Shown: in pieces, positions 12,126-21,473 of the stretch | Numbering within the stretch: the first letter of the stretch is position 1 | Layout of the letters: every line of letters begins with the position of its first letter | NCBI GenBank assembly: GCA_023014335.1 | Contig: JAECYW010000022.1 | Location: 310,001 to 374,000 of the forward strand | Direction of reading: 5' to 3' | Origin: Galerina marginata | Lineage: Eukaryota; Basidiomycota; Agaricomycetes; Agaricales; Galerinaceae | DNA length: 64,000 bases | Notes under the pieces: model-generated | The model's input: the letters and a program-made list of their open reading frames with translations, nothing else | Told to the model about the DNA's origin: nothing | Database searches by the model: none | Program-made: the position numbers and the translations under genes

Positions 12126-12561
12126 TGCAAGTTTGATGAGCTCACAATAAGTTGAATTCTATGTTTTATTTTTGATTTTTTTTGTGAAGTGTCTGTTGTT
12201 GCTGTTGCACTCGGAATATGGAAACGGAATTGCGGACCGCCCCTTCATTCAAGTTGTTGTCAATCGCCCTCAATCATGATGCTCTGCTTCGTAAACCATT
12301 AGGACCACTCATGTGCGAAGACAGCCAGTCTCAAGATGGACACCATTCAACGTCTACTACAATGCTTTACGGCCAACCATTCTTCTGCTTTAATTGTGTT
12401 TCGATTTTTGGAGCTGCTCTTGTTCTCGAGACTCGCATTGACAAGGACCAGCTGGACGGACCCCTGTGACCCAGCTTTTGGCGACACATCTGTATATGGG
12501 TATCGAGCCTACTAATATCGAGGACCTCAAGATACTTTGGGATATAACCCGCCCTGTAAAG
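12126..12561. other. spacer between duplicated segments
   Basis: 436 bp between the two duplicated blocks. An 83-codon open frame starting at 12218 has no recognisable feature. It may hold diverged sequence from the 3' part of the phosphatase-fold gene, but the match is too weak to claim. Confidence 0.4.
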
Positions 12562-12628
12562 GCATTGCATTGGCTCTCTGGCAGAGTGGTAGGTAGTTTG
12601 TCGGGAATGACTCGGCGCTCTTACACAG

Positions 12629-12673
12629 CTCGCCCCAGTCGAAGTGATGCAGGAGAAGATCAGGCTGATCTAA
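12629..12673 (+). pseudogene. relic of the phosphatase-fold gene's alternative last exon
   Basis: After an ACACAG acceptor the frame reads LAPVEVMQEKIRLI and stop. Copy 1 at 10675-10725 reads SAIVPVEAMQEKIRLV and stop after a TCACAG acceptor. The rest of the gene is not present upstream of this copy, so this is a stranded exon carried along by the duplication. Confidence 0.6.
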
Positions 12674-13172
12674 ACGTGTCTTGAAGGTCGCCGAGGTCGC
12701 CATCATCCATCTTGTAGATGTTGTTGGTTTCCGTCCCTTCCGTTCTTTTTAAATCTGATGTTTTCCTTTTGATCCTGCCAATGATTGCATGAGCCAAGCA
12801 TGAGCTGAAACTGCTGAGCGTGAGCGTTCCACGACGACACTCCCACTCATCGCAATCAACGAAAAGAAATAACTTGCAGTTGGTTGCCGTGACTTTCATC
12901 TTTCTACCCCCATGATAAGACTCTCAGTTCCCTCTTGGAGTATGATTGTTGTTCAGTATGCTTCATTGGTGCTCGAGGCTGTCCGTCTAACTACAGAGGG
13001 CATCGGCAGAAAACTGATTTGGAACACGACTTTGGCGGCCATCCATTGTTGAACTGTTGGACAACATTTTTTTTCGTTCTTCTACCCCCACATCTTTCAC
13101 CAGTTCTCAACCAACCACTCTCGTTTCTTTCTGGACGAATTCCTTGAAGGAAACGAACTGCGACTTTTGAAC

Positions 13173-13755
13173 ATGGCAGACGCAATTTATGGATATTGTC
13201 TCCTGTGCATGTGCTCTGCGTGCCTTTGTAAGGCAACTTTTTCTTCTGGTATGGCCTTCAGAAGCTAATTTTTTTTCTCCGAACGATGCACAGCGCTTTG
13301 GACGAAGGGAGGTAAGTTCATTGTTGTTTTCTTGTTTTCCTTCTTCAGTTACCCGACTCTCCATTTCGCAGGGCCGTGCCGCCGGGGTAGAAAGAATTAT
13401 CACAAAGAAGAGGACGAAGAATTCGCCGCTGAAGTCGATCCTGAGACGTGGCTCCAAAAAGGATTACCACCAATGAAGACAAACCAGGCTCAGCCCGAGG
13501 CGTATGCGATGCAGCCGCCTGTTTTCAAGCACAAGCCGGAGTCGGACGGTCGTACATTCGGCAGGGATATGTCTCATTTCCAGCAAGAGAGAACCGGTGG
13601 GTCTTGTCACTCAAGAAGGATAATAAGCTAATGTACTTCGTCTTGTAGAAAATGCTCCGAACCTCAACCCGTACCAGCCCCAGGCAAATGGGCACTATCA
13701 ATCCCCTTCTGATGACGTACAACTCCTTCAACAATCTAGGACGACCACCTCGTAG
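13173..13755 (+). CDS. small cysteine-rich protein B (tandem pair)
   Basis: Four exons (13173-13227, 13294-13311, 13372-13596, 13649-13755) join into 134 residues. The start MADAIYGYCLLCMCSACL is less Cys-dense than protein A (five Cys in the first 30) and more hydrophobic. The C-terminal two thirds are close to protein A: both share FAAEV, LPPM, QPPVFKHKPESD and NPYQPQANGH-type stretches. Exon 2 is 9 nt shorter than in A but keeps the phase. Open frames maintained in both copies after clear divergence suggest selection on the protein. No family recognised. Confidence 0.75.
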
Positions 13756-13980
13756 TTCCTGAATGTCCTGTCATCATTTACTTCGACTCCCTGGCGCTTG
13801 GAGCTCCTAAGGGGGAAGAAAACTCAAGGCGAACCACCGAATACCTATTTGTTGAGTGCCTTTTCTCGTTATATGGACTTATGTATTTTTGTAAGACCTT
13901 GAGCATTGATTTCTTGATATGCGAACGATAGGCTACCTACTTATACCAGTACACGTACTACTTGGACCTGTGATTGACAC

Positions 13981-14384
13981 GTTCTTTGTGAAATGTTTGC
14001 CTCATAACTGAGCAAGACAAGGCGGATACACTCAGTTTTTTGGGAAGTCGAAAACCAACTTGCAATTGGACGATTTCTGCCCACGCCCAACGAACCAATT
14101 TATTGTGTGTATGAACACCGCGAACAACCAAGGTGAGTAGTACTCAAGTGCAGTACGATGGCTTGCTCACGAAAACAATACTGGAGAGATGAAGAAACGC
14201 TTGCCTTGAATTATAAACTTAGTTTCAACCAAGCTGGTGTGTGGAAAAATTTTGATATTGAGATGCGGGAATGATATAGTACAAATGGTAGGTTATGAGT
14301 GGGTAGGATATAGATACATAAGTGGGGGGAAAGACGGGGCAGAAATAATTTAAATAAGCCTTTCACCCATCTTTTTTCGGTTTT
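13981..14384. other. intergenic region
   Basis: 404 bp between Cys-rich gene B and the 3' end of the DUF2828 gene, which runs toward it. No gene or repeat seen; it presumably holds both 3' ends. Confidence 0.4.
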
Positions 14385-16658
14385 TCAGTCAACGACGACC
14401 AGCCCTTCAAAGCTGCGCACCCCAAGCGCTTTTAACATCACATTCACCGGATTAAACTCCTCCTTCCTCTTCTCCTCCATCTCCGCAACCGTGACGCTCT
14501 CCCCATCCTCACCCACCGCCTCCCACTCCATCTGCTCCCCCTCCCCCTCCCCCTCCCCCTCCTCCTGCTCCTGCTCGCCCATGAACACCTTCAACATCGC
14601 GCTCGAGAACCCATTCATCATCGCCACCCCCTTCCTCCCACTATCCACCTCGACCGTCTTCGTCCCGCCCTCGCCCGCAAGGTTCCAATACACGATCTCA
14701 GGCATCTCATACCCCGCCTCCCTAAACCTTCGCTCAATGACATCATAGTTCGTCTCCCACCGCCCGCCCTGCTTCCCCCCGCCCCCGGCCCCGGTAGCGT
14801 CGAACTGCATGTCGGAGAAGATAAAGAGCCGCTTGATCATGTCTTCCTGCTTCACGTTGTTCCGGATCGCGAGGGGCAGTATGAGGTCGACGAAGACGCG
14901 CTGCAGGTCCGTGTTCATCGTCCAGTGCGCCCGGCTCATTCCCGTTACCTGGTCGTAGAGCGGTTGCTCGAGGTCGAGCTGCACGAACTGCGGGCGCTCG
15001 GAGAAGGTGATGAACCCGCCGTTGAAAGGCGGCTTGGCGAGGGAAGCGAGGACCAGAGAGAGAGAGATGGCAGGCAGGATGGGTTGGACGTGTTTCTTGT
15101 AGTTGCCGCCACCAAGATAACCCATAGACCCAGAGACGTCGCAGACGGCCAAGGCGTTGTCGATCGACCCACTCTCGCGCAGACTGTTGATGAGGGTCTT
15201 CCACTGAGCTTCCACCACGCGTAGTTCCGCCGCCGCCAGACGCTGCTTGAACGCTTGCATCTCCTTCGGTGCCTTACCCTTGCCAGTCCGCTCCGCTGCA
15301 GCAGCAGTGTTGGCTAGTTCCACAACCTTCCCAACCAGCTCGTGAGGCAGAAGCGTGGCGCCGCTGATGCTCTTCTTGTTATTCTCCACCGAGGTAAGGT
15401 ACGCCTCGAAGCCATCCGGATCGTGTCTGAAGAAGTGGGGCGTGTTGTTCTGCATGCACACAGACGCGACGCGGTTGTACTTGATCTCCTTCCACCGGTT
15501 CGCAGACATCAACGGCTCAGGGAGGGCAGCAGCGCGGCGCAGCTCAGTGAGGATCCAGCGCTGGTAGAACGAGCGGAGAAGTGCACCGCGCTCTTCGGCG
15601 GGAAGGGGGCTGCGCAGAGCAGAGGGGTGCTGGAACGCCTGTGACGCGTAGATGAGCTCGGAGATGGCGGTAGCGATGTTCGTGACGCGGTCGTGAGACA
15701 GATCAGGGGTCGGCGCCCATTTGCCAGCGAGACTGATGGTTTTGAGCAGTGCGATACGGTCGCCCTCGCCGGGCCCGAGCTTCTCCAGCTCGTCCAGGAC
15801 CTTGACATCCTTGATGAGCTGGTCGGCGAACAGGCGCGCCACGGCGATGAAGAGAGCGCGATATTTGGGTTCCGAGAGCATACTTACGAGTCGTTGGTGG
15901 TTCTTCACCTCCTTAGCTTTACGTAGAGGTACAGCGTCCGCTTTGGCCTTTGCGCCGAGGGCCAGGGAAGACGCGATCCGCGAAGCTGGCGTGCCGGTCT
16001 TGGGCTTGTGCTTGTTTCGACCATATGTGAAAGGCATGCGAGGGGCGTGCAAGAACTTGGACGTAGTCTCCAGGCCACTAAGCTCTCCCACAGTAGCGAG
16101 TGCCAGGATGTTCAGGAGGTCCTTCCAGTAACCGTGGGCAGTGGGTGCCTTGCCTTCCTTCTTCTTCCGAGGCGCGCACACACCGTCGACAAGGAGGTGG
16201 AGGTTGACGATCGCGGTGCGGGGATGATTATCGTACAGCCACCCGAAAGCGCGGTAAAACGCCTCCTTCTCCCCCTTCCCGTCGTGGATACTGCGAAGAT
16301 TCCAGATAATACGAAGTGTAACCGACGGATCCTCCTTCCACGCCTTGTCGAGGTACTGCTCCATTTCAGTCGCAAAAGTGTATCGCGAGATACCCTGGAA
16401 GGCGTCCAAGGTAGGCGAACCAGTCGAGCTGTAGGCTGCAGCCCAATTGTCCGTGAGGACCCGGTTTGAGGTTGCTTTCAACGCGTCCATGATGGGGTTT
16501 GTGGGGGCGGGGGTGGCCTGGTGGTCGTCAAGGAGCACATCTTGGGAAGCAGAAGTGGGTGGGATGAGAATGTCGAGGAAATCTTTGTTGAAGAGCTCGG
16601 GGATCTCAGGGAGCAAGAAAGGACGAGAAGAGCGCGAGGCAGCGATGGAGGATGCCAT
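14385..16658 (-). CDS. DUF2828 protein with vWA-like fold
   Basis: A single uninterrupted frame of 757 codons, unusual here because neighbours have many introns. The N-terminal half (about 60-480) matches the DUF2828 pattern: SNRVLTDNWAAAYSSTGSP, then LRIIWNLRSIHDGKGEKEAF and FGWLYDNHPRTAIVNL. The C-terminal part is a von Willebrand A-like domain with a MIDAS-type DVSGSMG (about residue 507) and FSDMQFD (about 617). Near the end is a short Glu/Gly low-complexity run. Related architecture occurs in TROVE/Ro60-like RNA-binding proteins, so RNA binding is a guess. The start MASSIAAS follows a TATA box by about 35 bp. Confidence 0.85.
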   Translation of the reverse strand: MASSIAASRSSRPFLLPEIPELFNKDFLDILIPPTSASQDVLLDDHQATPAPTNPIMDALKATSNRVLTDNWAAAYSSTGSPTLDAFQGISRYTFATEMEQYLDKAWKEDPSVTLRIIWNLRSIHDGKGEKEAFYRAFGWLYDNHPRTAIVNLHLLVDGVCAPRKKKEGKAPTAHGYWKDLLNILALATVGELSGLETTSKFLHAPRMPFTYGRNKHKPKTGTPASRIASSLALGAKAKADAVPLRKAKEVKNHQRLVSMLSEPKYRALFIAVARLFADQLIKDVKVLDELEKLGPGEGDRIALLKTISLAGKWAPTPDLSHDRVTNIATAISELIYASQAFQHPSALRSPLPAEERGALLRSFYQRWILTELRRAAALPEPLMSANRWKEIKYNRVASVCMQNNTPHFFRHDPDGFEAYLTSVENNKKSISGATLLPHELVGKVVELANTAAAAERTGKGKAPKEMQAFKQRLAAAELRVVEAQWKTLINSLRESGSIDNALAVCDVSGSMGYLGGGNYKKHVQPILPAISLSLVLASLAKPPFNGGFITFSERPQFVQLDLEQPLYDQVTGMSRAHWTMNTDLQRVFVDLILPLAIRNNVKQEDMIKRLFIFSDMQFDATGAGGGGKQGGRWETNYDVIERRFREAGYEMPEIVYWNLAGEGGTKTVEVDSGRKGVAMMNGFSSAMLKVFMGEQEQEEGEGEGEGEQMEWEAVGEDGESVTVAEMEEKRKEEFNPVNVMLKALGVRSFEGLVVVD

Positions 16659-16692
16659 TCTGATACAATACGAATGTTTCAGAGAGCTGCTA

Positions 16693-16699
16693 TTTTATA
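16693..16699 (-). promoter_or_regulatory. TATA box of the DUF2828 gene
   Basis: TATAAAA on the minus strand, about 35 bp ahead of the ATG at 16658. Confidence 0.5.
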
Positions 16700-17101
16700 G
16701 GAAGACGGCTCAGACACAACATAGCCACATCGAGCAAAGTTGACTCACTGCATGACTACCCTCGAGGAAGCTCGAGTCAGATAGCTGGCCATGTTGGCCG
16801 TTCAACTCATTCCGTGTCTGATGGCTCCAAGCAGCTCTCAATGAGCTTTCTCGAGTCAGTGGCTATGAGTATCAGCAACAGAGGATGCTAGAATACGGCC
16901 CCGGTTGTGCACAAATGAGTCAAGGTGATGGTAACAACTTGAAGAAAAGCGATGAGCGCTTGACACACACGTGGGAATTGATCTGCGCCACACTGGGCGA
17001 CTTCCAAGATTGTATACTACAATGTGAGTTCTAATATGTAGCAAGAAAATCGGACAAGTACTAAGTAGAGATAAATTCAAAGCGACAGCAGCACAAGTCA
17101 A
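16700..17101. other. intergenic region
   Basis: Lies between the DUF2828 promoter and the 3' end of dynamin gene 1 (same strand). The motif CTCGAGTCAG occurs twice (about 16770 and 16852). No gene seen. Confidence 0.4.
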
Positions 17102-20080
17102 TCAAGCACCGATAGAGAGCAGTTCGCCACTGGCAATCTCGAGCCTCTCAAGCTTCTTCCATAAATCCAACCTCCTATCAGCGACCTGTGGACTCTCCTG
17201 AGCAAGCTCCGAGCAAATTCGGTGTCCGTCCAACCCGTTGACACCAAGATTCGCATAGAGCCCTTGAAGAACGCCTTTCTCAACGCCACGCACAAGGTCA
17301 AGATCAATTGCAAGAGGAACGTTGTCGGCGAAGCGCTTGTAGGCAACTATATCATGATGGAGGGTATGAATATAGAATAAACGAAGACTGTATATCAGAG
17401 AGACAAACCTTGGAAATAGGCCCTCACGTCGGCCATGATAATGAGGGCCGGTTCCATGGGATCAGGAGGAAGTAGTTTTGGCAAGTCGTGCGCTGTCACC
17501 CCAGACATGCCGATCTCCGCCAAACCAGCAAGAATCCTGGCCACGCCGGTTGGCTGGGCAGGTGGTTGACTGGTCTTTCCAAAGACAATGTTGCCAGTGG
17601 TGCTCGCGGGAGCGCGCGTATTATATTCTTTGATAGCTGCGACAGCATCAGGTCGTTGGTACGACTCGCGAGCACTTCGGAAGTGAGAAAGGAATTTCGA
17701 CTTATAATCGGCGAGATAGTGATTGTTGAGCGAAAACGGCAAGTCTTCCAATTGCATGAGCCAGCTGATGCGCTCCTCCGCACGCTCGAGGCACTGTTTT
17801 AGGTGTTGTTGCAAGATCGACCTGTGATAAGACAAAAGACAAAATAAATACAATGTCAAACGGGAAGTCAACACGTAGGGGTACATACCGCACTCGCTGT
17901 TCGAGGTGGCCTTGTCCGAATTCACCAAAGTGCTTTTTGACGAGCCCTTTGACATGGTCCAGAATCGTGGCGTGAACCATTTTGCAGAGGACCTGGGCAG
18001 GGGCATGCCATTGCTTGATTATACTGTCGATGAACGTCTTCTGAACTACAAATGGATAGTGGCCTGGTAGCTCGCGGGTACGCGCTCTGTTCGAATGAAC
18101 ACCTATCAGCTGCCTATCCTATAATAACATAAAATGAAATAAAGACCTACCGGTGGGCTCTGTCAAGGACTTCATCAATATAAATAACATCAGCAGCCGG
18201 CGTCTTCCTCTTCCGCCCTCTTGCACCTCCAAATGATGCTAAACCCAATCCACTGTCAGGCTCCTCGACTTCAACCTCGTCCTCACTCCCACTCGCCTCA
18301 CCTTCATCATCCCCTTCTTCAGACCGCAAGAAAGCAGCGCGCGGAAGGTGCTTCTTCCCAGCATCATCCCGCTTAAACGGGCGGAAGTTCGGAGCAGTAG
18401 CGCGGATCGCCTTCCTGAACCGATCTTGCGCTGGACGAATAGCCTGGATGAGGCCGATACCAGAACCGAATACCGAGTCGGCGTCGTCAGGGACGCCTTG
18501 GACGTGGTGGAGGAGGTCACTCGTGAATTGGTGCAGGAGGGTCGATATCTCGCTGCGTGGGTCGGAGGACGGCGCGCTGGGAAGTTGGGCGAGTAGACTT
18601 CGAGTAGCGATGATGGACCGTTCGAGCTCGTCTTGGATTTGAGGCAGCCTGTGCGAGGGAAGCGATTAAATATTTATATTGATGAAGACGAAAGTCGATA
18701 AAATCTGCGTACCTCTTGGATATCAAATCCGACAAGACGCTGCTCAACCTTTCGACCAAGTTGCTGGTGCGGAGATACTTCTGATACATTCCTTCGAGGT
18801 CGCACCACGGTGCTTTTGAGGAGAAAAAATCGTTCTCCATTTGACGGGCTTGAGACCATGTGATGTTCGCTTTGAGGTCATTGGATGAAGGCTGCTTCAC
18901 ACAAAACCAGTTGTTCTCTAGGCTCTCCTTCTCGTTACGAATAAAGGGAAGCCAATTTGATTCCTCGCCAACAGGGATACGATCGGGTTTCGTCAGGACA
19001 CCTAGCGCAGGACTTGAGTAACTGGTCATATGCGAATTAAATAGACAAACCAATGGTACGCTTCCCATCTGGGTCGTAATGCTTTGCTAAACGATGTGCG
19101 CCTTGATTCTCGAAGTCGGCTTAAAATAAACGAAAGAGGAGTTAAGATAAGAAAGACAAAAGAAGTGAGCGGCTTACTTTCGCAAGCGACTGTGAGGAGA
19201 ATAATGCAACTTGGTTTTTTGATGTAAGCGGTCACCAGACTCTCGACGAGGGCAATATCGTTGCCGCTACCACGGCTGCTACTGACGCTGGCAATTAATC
19301 CTGAGTAAAATAACATTAGGGACTTTAAACAAACAATTATAGGATGACTATACCAGGAAGATCACAAAACGATAAATCCGCCACATCAGGCCCGCTAATC
19401 TGGAGGGTAACCGAGTTCAGCGAGAAGCTCAGTTGAGAGTCATACTGAACATCGTCGTCGTCGCCTTCCAAGAAGAGAGTAGACGGTTTCGTGGGGTTCA
19501 AAATAGCGCGCTGGGCCCTTCGGATCCGTGCTTCGACTTCCGACTTGGAGTAGATGATGGGCCCAAAGCGCTCGTTGCGAGCTTGACCCAATGGCTGTCC
19601 ATCGGAATCGGTAATGAATCTGAGTGACACGATACACTGCCACGGGGAGTCGCTCCGAGACAGACGACATTCGGCAGGGCATCTGGAAAGAATTCTGAGA
19701 AACGATGATCATTAATAGAAGACAATGAAGGGCATACCTGGTGCAAGTGCCAGCAGCTCGTGGAAGGGTGATGCCGGAGATCGATTCAATAAGTGATGAC
19801 TTTCCAGCGCTTTGAGAGCCTATGACTGCTATTTGAGGAAGGTCAATGTCAACTTGGACTCTGAACACGAACGCGTCGTTAGTAAATCCCCAAGAAGATG
19901 AATAAAAACGACGTACCCGGTACTATGAAGCTTGTTCACGAGATCCAACATCTTTCGTCGTCCATGGCTGAGCTGAGGGTTTGACAAACCAACACCAGAG
20001 TCGTCCGCCATGGAAGGGGTGGGGGTAGTAGGAGCTCCAGTAGAGCCCGCTTCAACGTTGGAAGCGATCGCGAGAGTCAT
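17102..20080 (-). CDS. Mx-like dynamin family GTPase, paralogue 1
   Basis: Ten exons (20080-19917, 19860-19738, 19682-19354, 19300-19178, 19119-19051, 19001-18713, 18648-18151, 18086-17889, 17821-17409, 17346-17102) give 816 residues in phase. GTPase motifs: G1 GSQSAGKSS (69-77), PRAAGTCTR switch, G3 DLPG (about 202) and G4 TKPD (273-276). The stalk includes RTRELPG (typical of Mx/DRP stalks), and the C-terminus is a GED ending KLERLEIASGELLSIGA. There is no PH domain or membrane span. An acidic low-complexity insert (EEGDDEGEASGSEDE and following) lies just before RTRELPG. Such GTPases assemble into oligomers that remodel membranes or bind foreign nucleoproteins; the target here is unknown. 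The intron map matches the paralogue at 21474-24403. Confidence 0.88.
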
Positions 20081-20170
20081 TTGATTTGAGTCCAGAAAGG
20101 TCGCCGTCCGAGATGTTCGTTCCAGAATCGGAGGGGGTATCGAACATGAGGGTAATAAAGGGACGGAGGT

Positions 20171-20177
20171 TTATATA
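20171..20177 (-). promoter_or_regulatory. TATA box of dynamin paralogue 1
   Basis: TATATAA on the minus strand, about 91-97 bp upstream of the ATG at 20080. The other two dynamin copies have a TATA element at a similar distance. Confidence 0.5.
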
Positions 20178-20792
20178 GACTCGATTGATCCCGCTTTGAA
20201 ATAAACTCAGGGGTTAATTCTTCTTTTGCGGATCGCGGCTGGGCGGGGTTGGCGGCGCAGAAGCGATTGTCGGCAGAAGTTGGAACAATAGTCAGTTAGA
20301 GAATTGAAAGGCTATCTCAATAATATTGCAGCGTCTGTTTCTCCGGACAAAAAAGTACATCGTTGCTGCCATTTGGTGGAGGTTCGTACCATTTGTCACG
20401 TCGTCGACTGCCGAGCCCTAAGTCACTGGAACTGGTCTCCTCCAGTTGATAAGAAAAATACTTATTCGCACGAGAATACTTGACCGGCGGGCAGTGGTTC
20501 AAATGTAGGGCTTCTGTGGAACTCAGTGAAAGGATGCGGTTGACACGAAGGAAAGAAGGCTTACGTAAAAATGCAAGCGTAAAACATGGCCTCCTTTTCC
20601 CACGAATCGAGTCCCACAGCGCCTATTCCTGGCTTCCGCAAGGCGCTTAAATCCCTAACCAGAAACGAGATGACCAAAATCACGACTCTGGACGCTCAAT
20701 GATCGGTATTCAAAGCAGAAATGTATTCTCAAGTATGGGGATAATTATTCTACTCCCAAAGAAACTCCAAGCCCGAAAAAACGAAGACGAAA
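20178..20792. other. intergenic region between dynamin copy 1 and the remnant
   Basis: About 600 bp. No conserved frame or repeat seen beyond the promoter of dynamin paralogue 1. Confidence 0.4.
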
Positions 20793-21172
20793 TCATAATC
20801 CTGGTAAAAGCAATTCCCAATGTGCACTTTCTAAACTCTCGAGCTTCGTCAAAAAGTTCTTCCTTCTATCAGCCACTTGAGGACTTTCCTGCGCAAATTC
20901 TTTGCAGATTTTATCGCCTTCTGGCCCGTTGATGCCGAGGCCCGAAAATAAGATAGGAAGAAGGTCTTGCTCGACGCCGCGCAGTGAAAGAGATGGACAA
21001 ACGTGTTTACGTACCCAGAACTCTGCCAGCAATTCACCAAATGTAACATCCGCGTCCTTCCTTGACAGAGTTTTGGGTTGGAAAGCCCGCTAACGCAGCT
21101 GGTGTTCGGCGCATCTCCTTCTTGAAAGGGATCTAACGTTGAACGTTGGAGATCTGGACTGGGCATGTCCAT
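20793..21172 (-). pseudogene. internally deleted dynamin remnant (N-terminal exon plus GED end)
   Basis: The 5' part (21172 to about 21016) matches dynamin exon 1: GLSNPKLCQGRTRMLHLVN, ending at a GTACGT donor in the same place as in both paralogues. About 45 bp later the frame becomes GED: RGVEQDLLPILFSGLGING, then [17 protein letters not shown], ending LLLPGL and stop at 20793. Everything from intron 1 to the middle of exon 10 (about 2.4 kb in the paralogues) is missing. The GTPase domain and stalk are therefore gone, and the two parts are in different frames. A TATA box is retained upstream. Confidence 0.8.
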
Positions 21173-21280
21173 TTATCTGGCCGTGTTAATTGAAGTCATA
21201 GTTAAAAGAATGCATTGACAAAGAGGCCTTCGAATGACGAAAAAACAAAATTGGTGCCATTTATGCCATCGCGTCGGGGG

Positions 21281-21288
21281 TTTTTATA
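21281..21288 (-). promoter_or_regulatory. TATA box of the dynamin remnant
   Basis: TATAAAAA on the minus strand, about 110 bp upstream of the remnant ATG at 21172, as in the intact paralogues. Confidence 0.45.
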
Positions 21289-21473
21289 CTGTTCTCGATT
21301 CAATCATGGATAGCCTATTCTGTAACAGGTTTGATACCGTAATATTCATAACTAGTTCGAAATTCTGGGCACAGGAAATGAATTCTTAGATGAAAGGTGG
21401 AAGAAAAGGTGGGGAATGTAAGTATGGCGAGCTCAAGATTAGTTTCGGGGGTCTGGACCAAACAAATACCACA

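Larger units (their letters stand above)
12562..13980 (+). repeat. tandem segmental duplication, copy 2
   Basis: Second copy of 10552-12125. It retains the same leading GGCATTGCATTGGCT, the acceptor and terminal peptide of the possible phosphatase-fold last exon, the block around CTTTGGCGGCCAT, the Cys-rich gene and its 3' flank. It has lost part of the intron region of copy 1 and carries scattered substitutions and small gaps, so the duplication is not recent. Confidence 0.8.
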
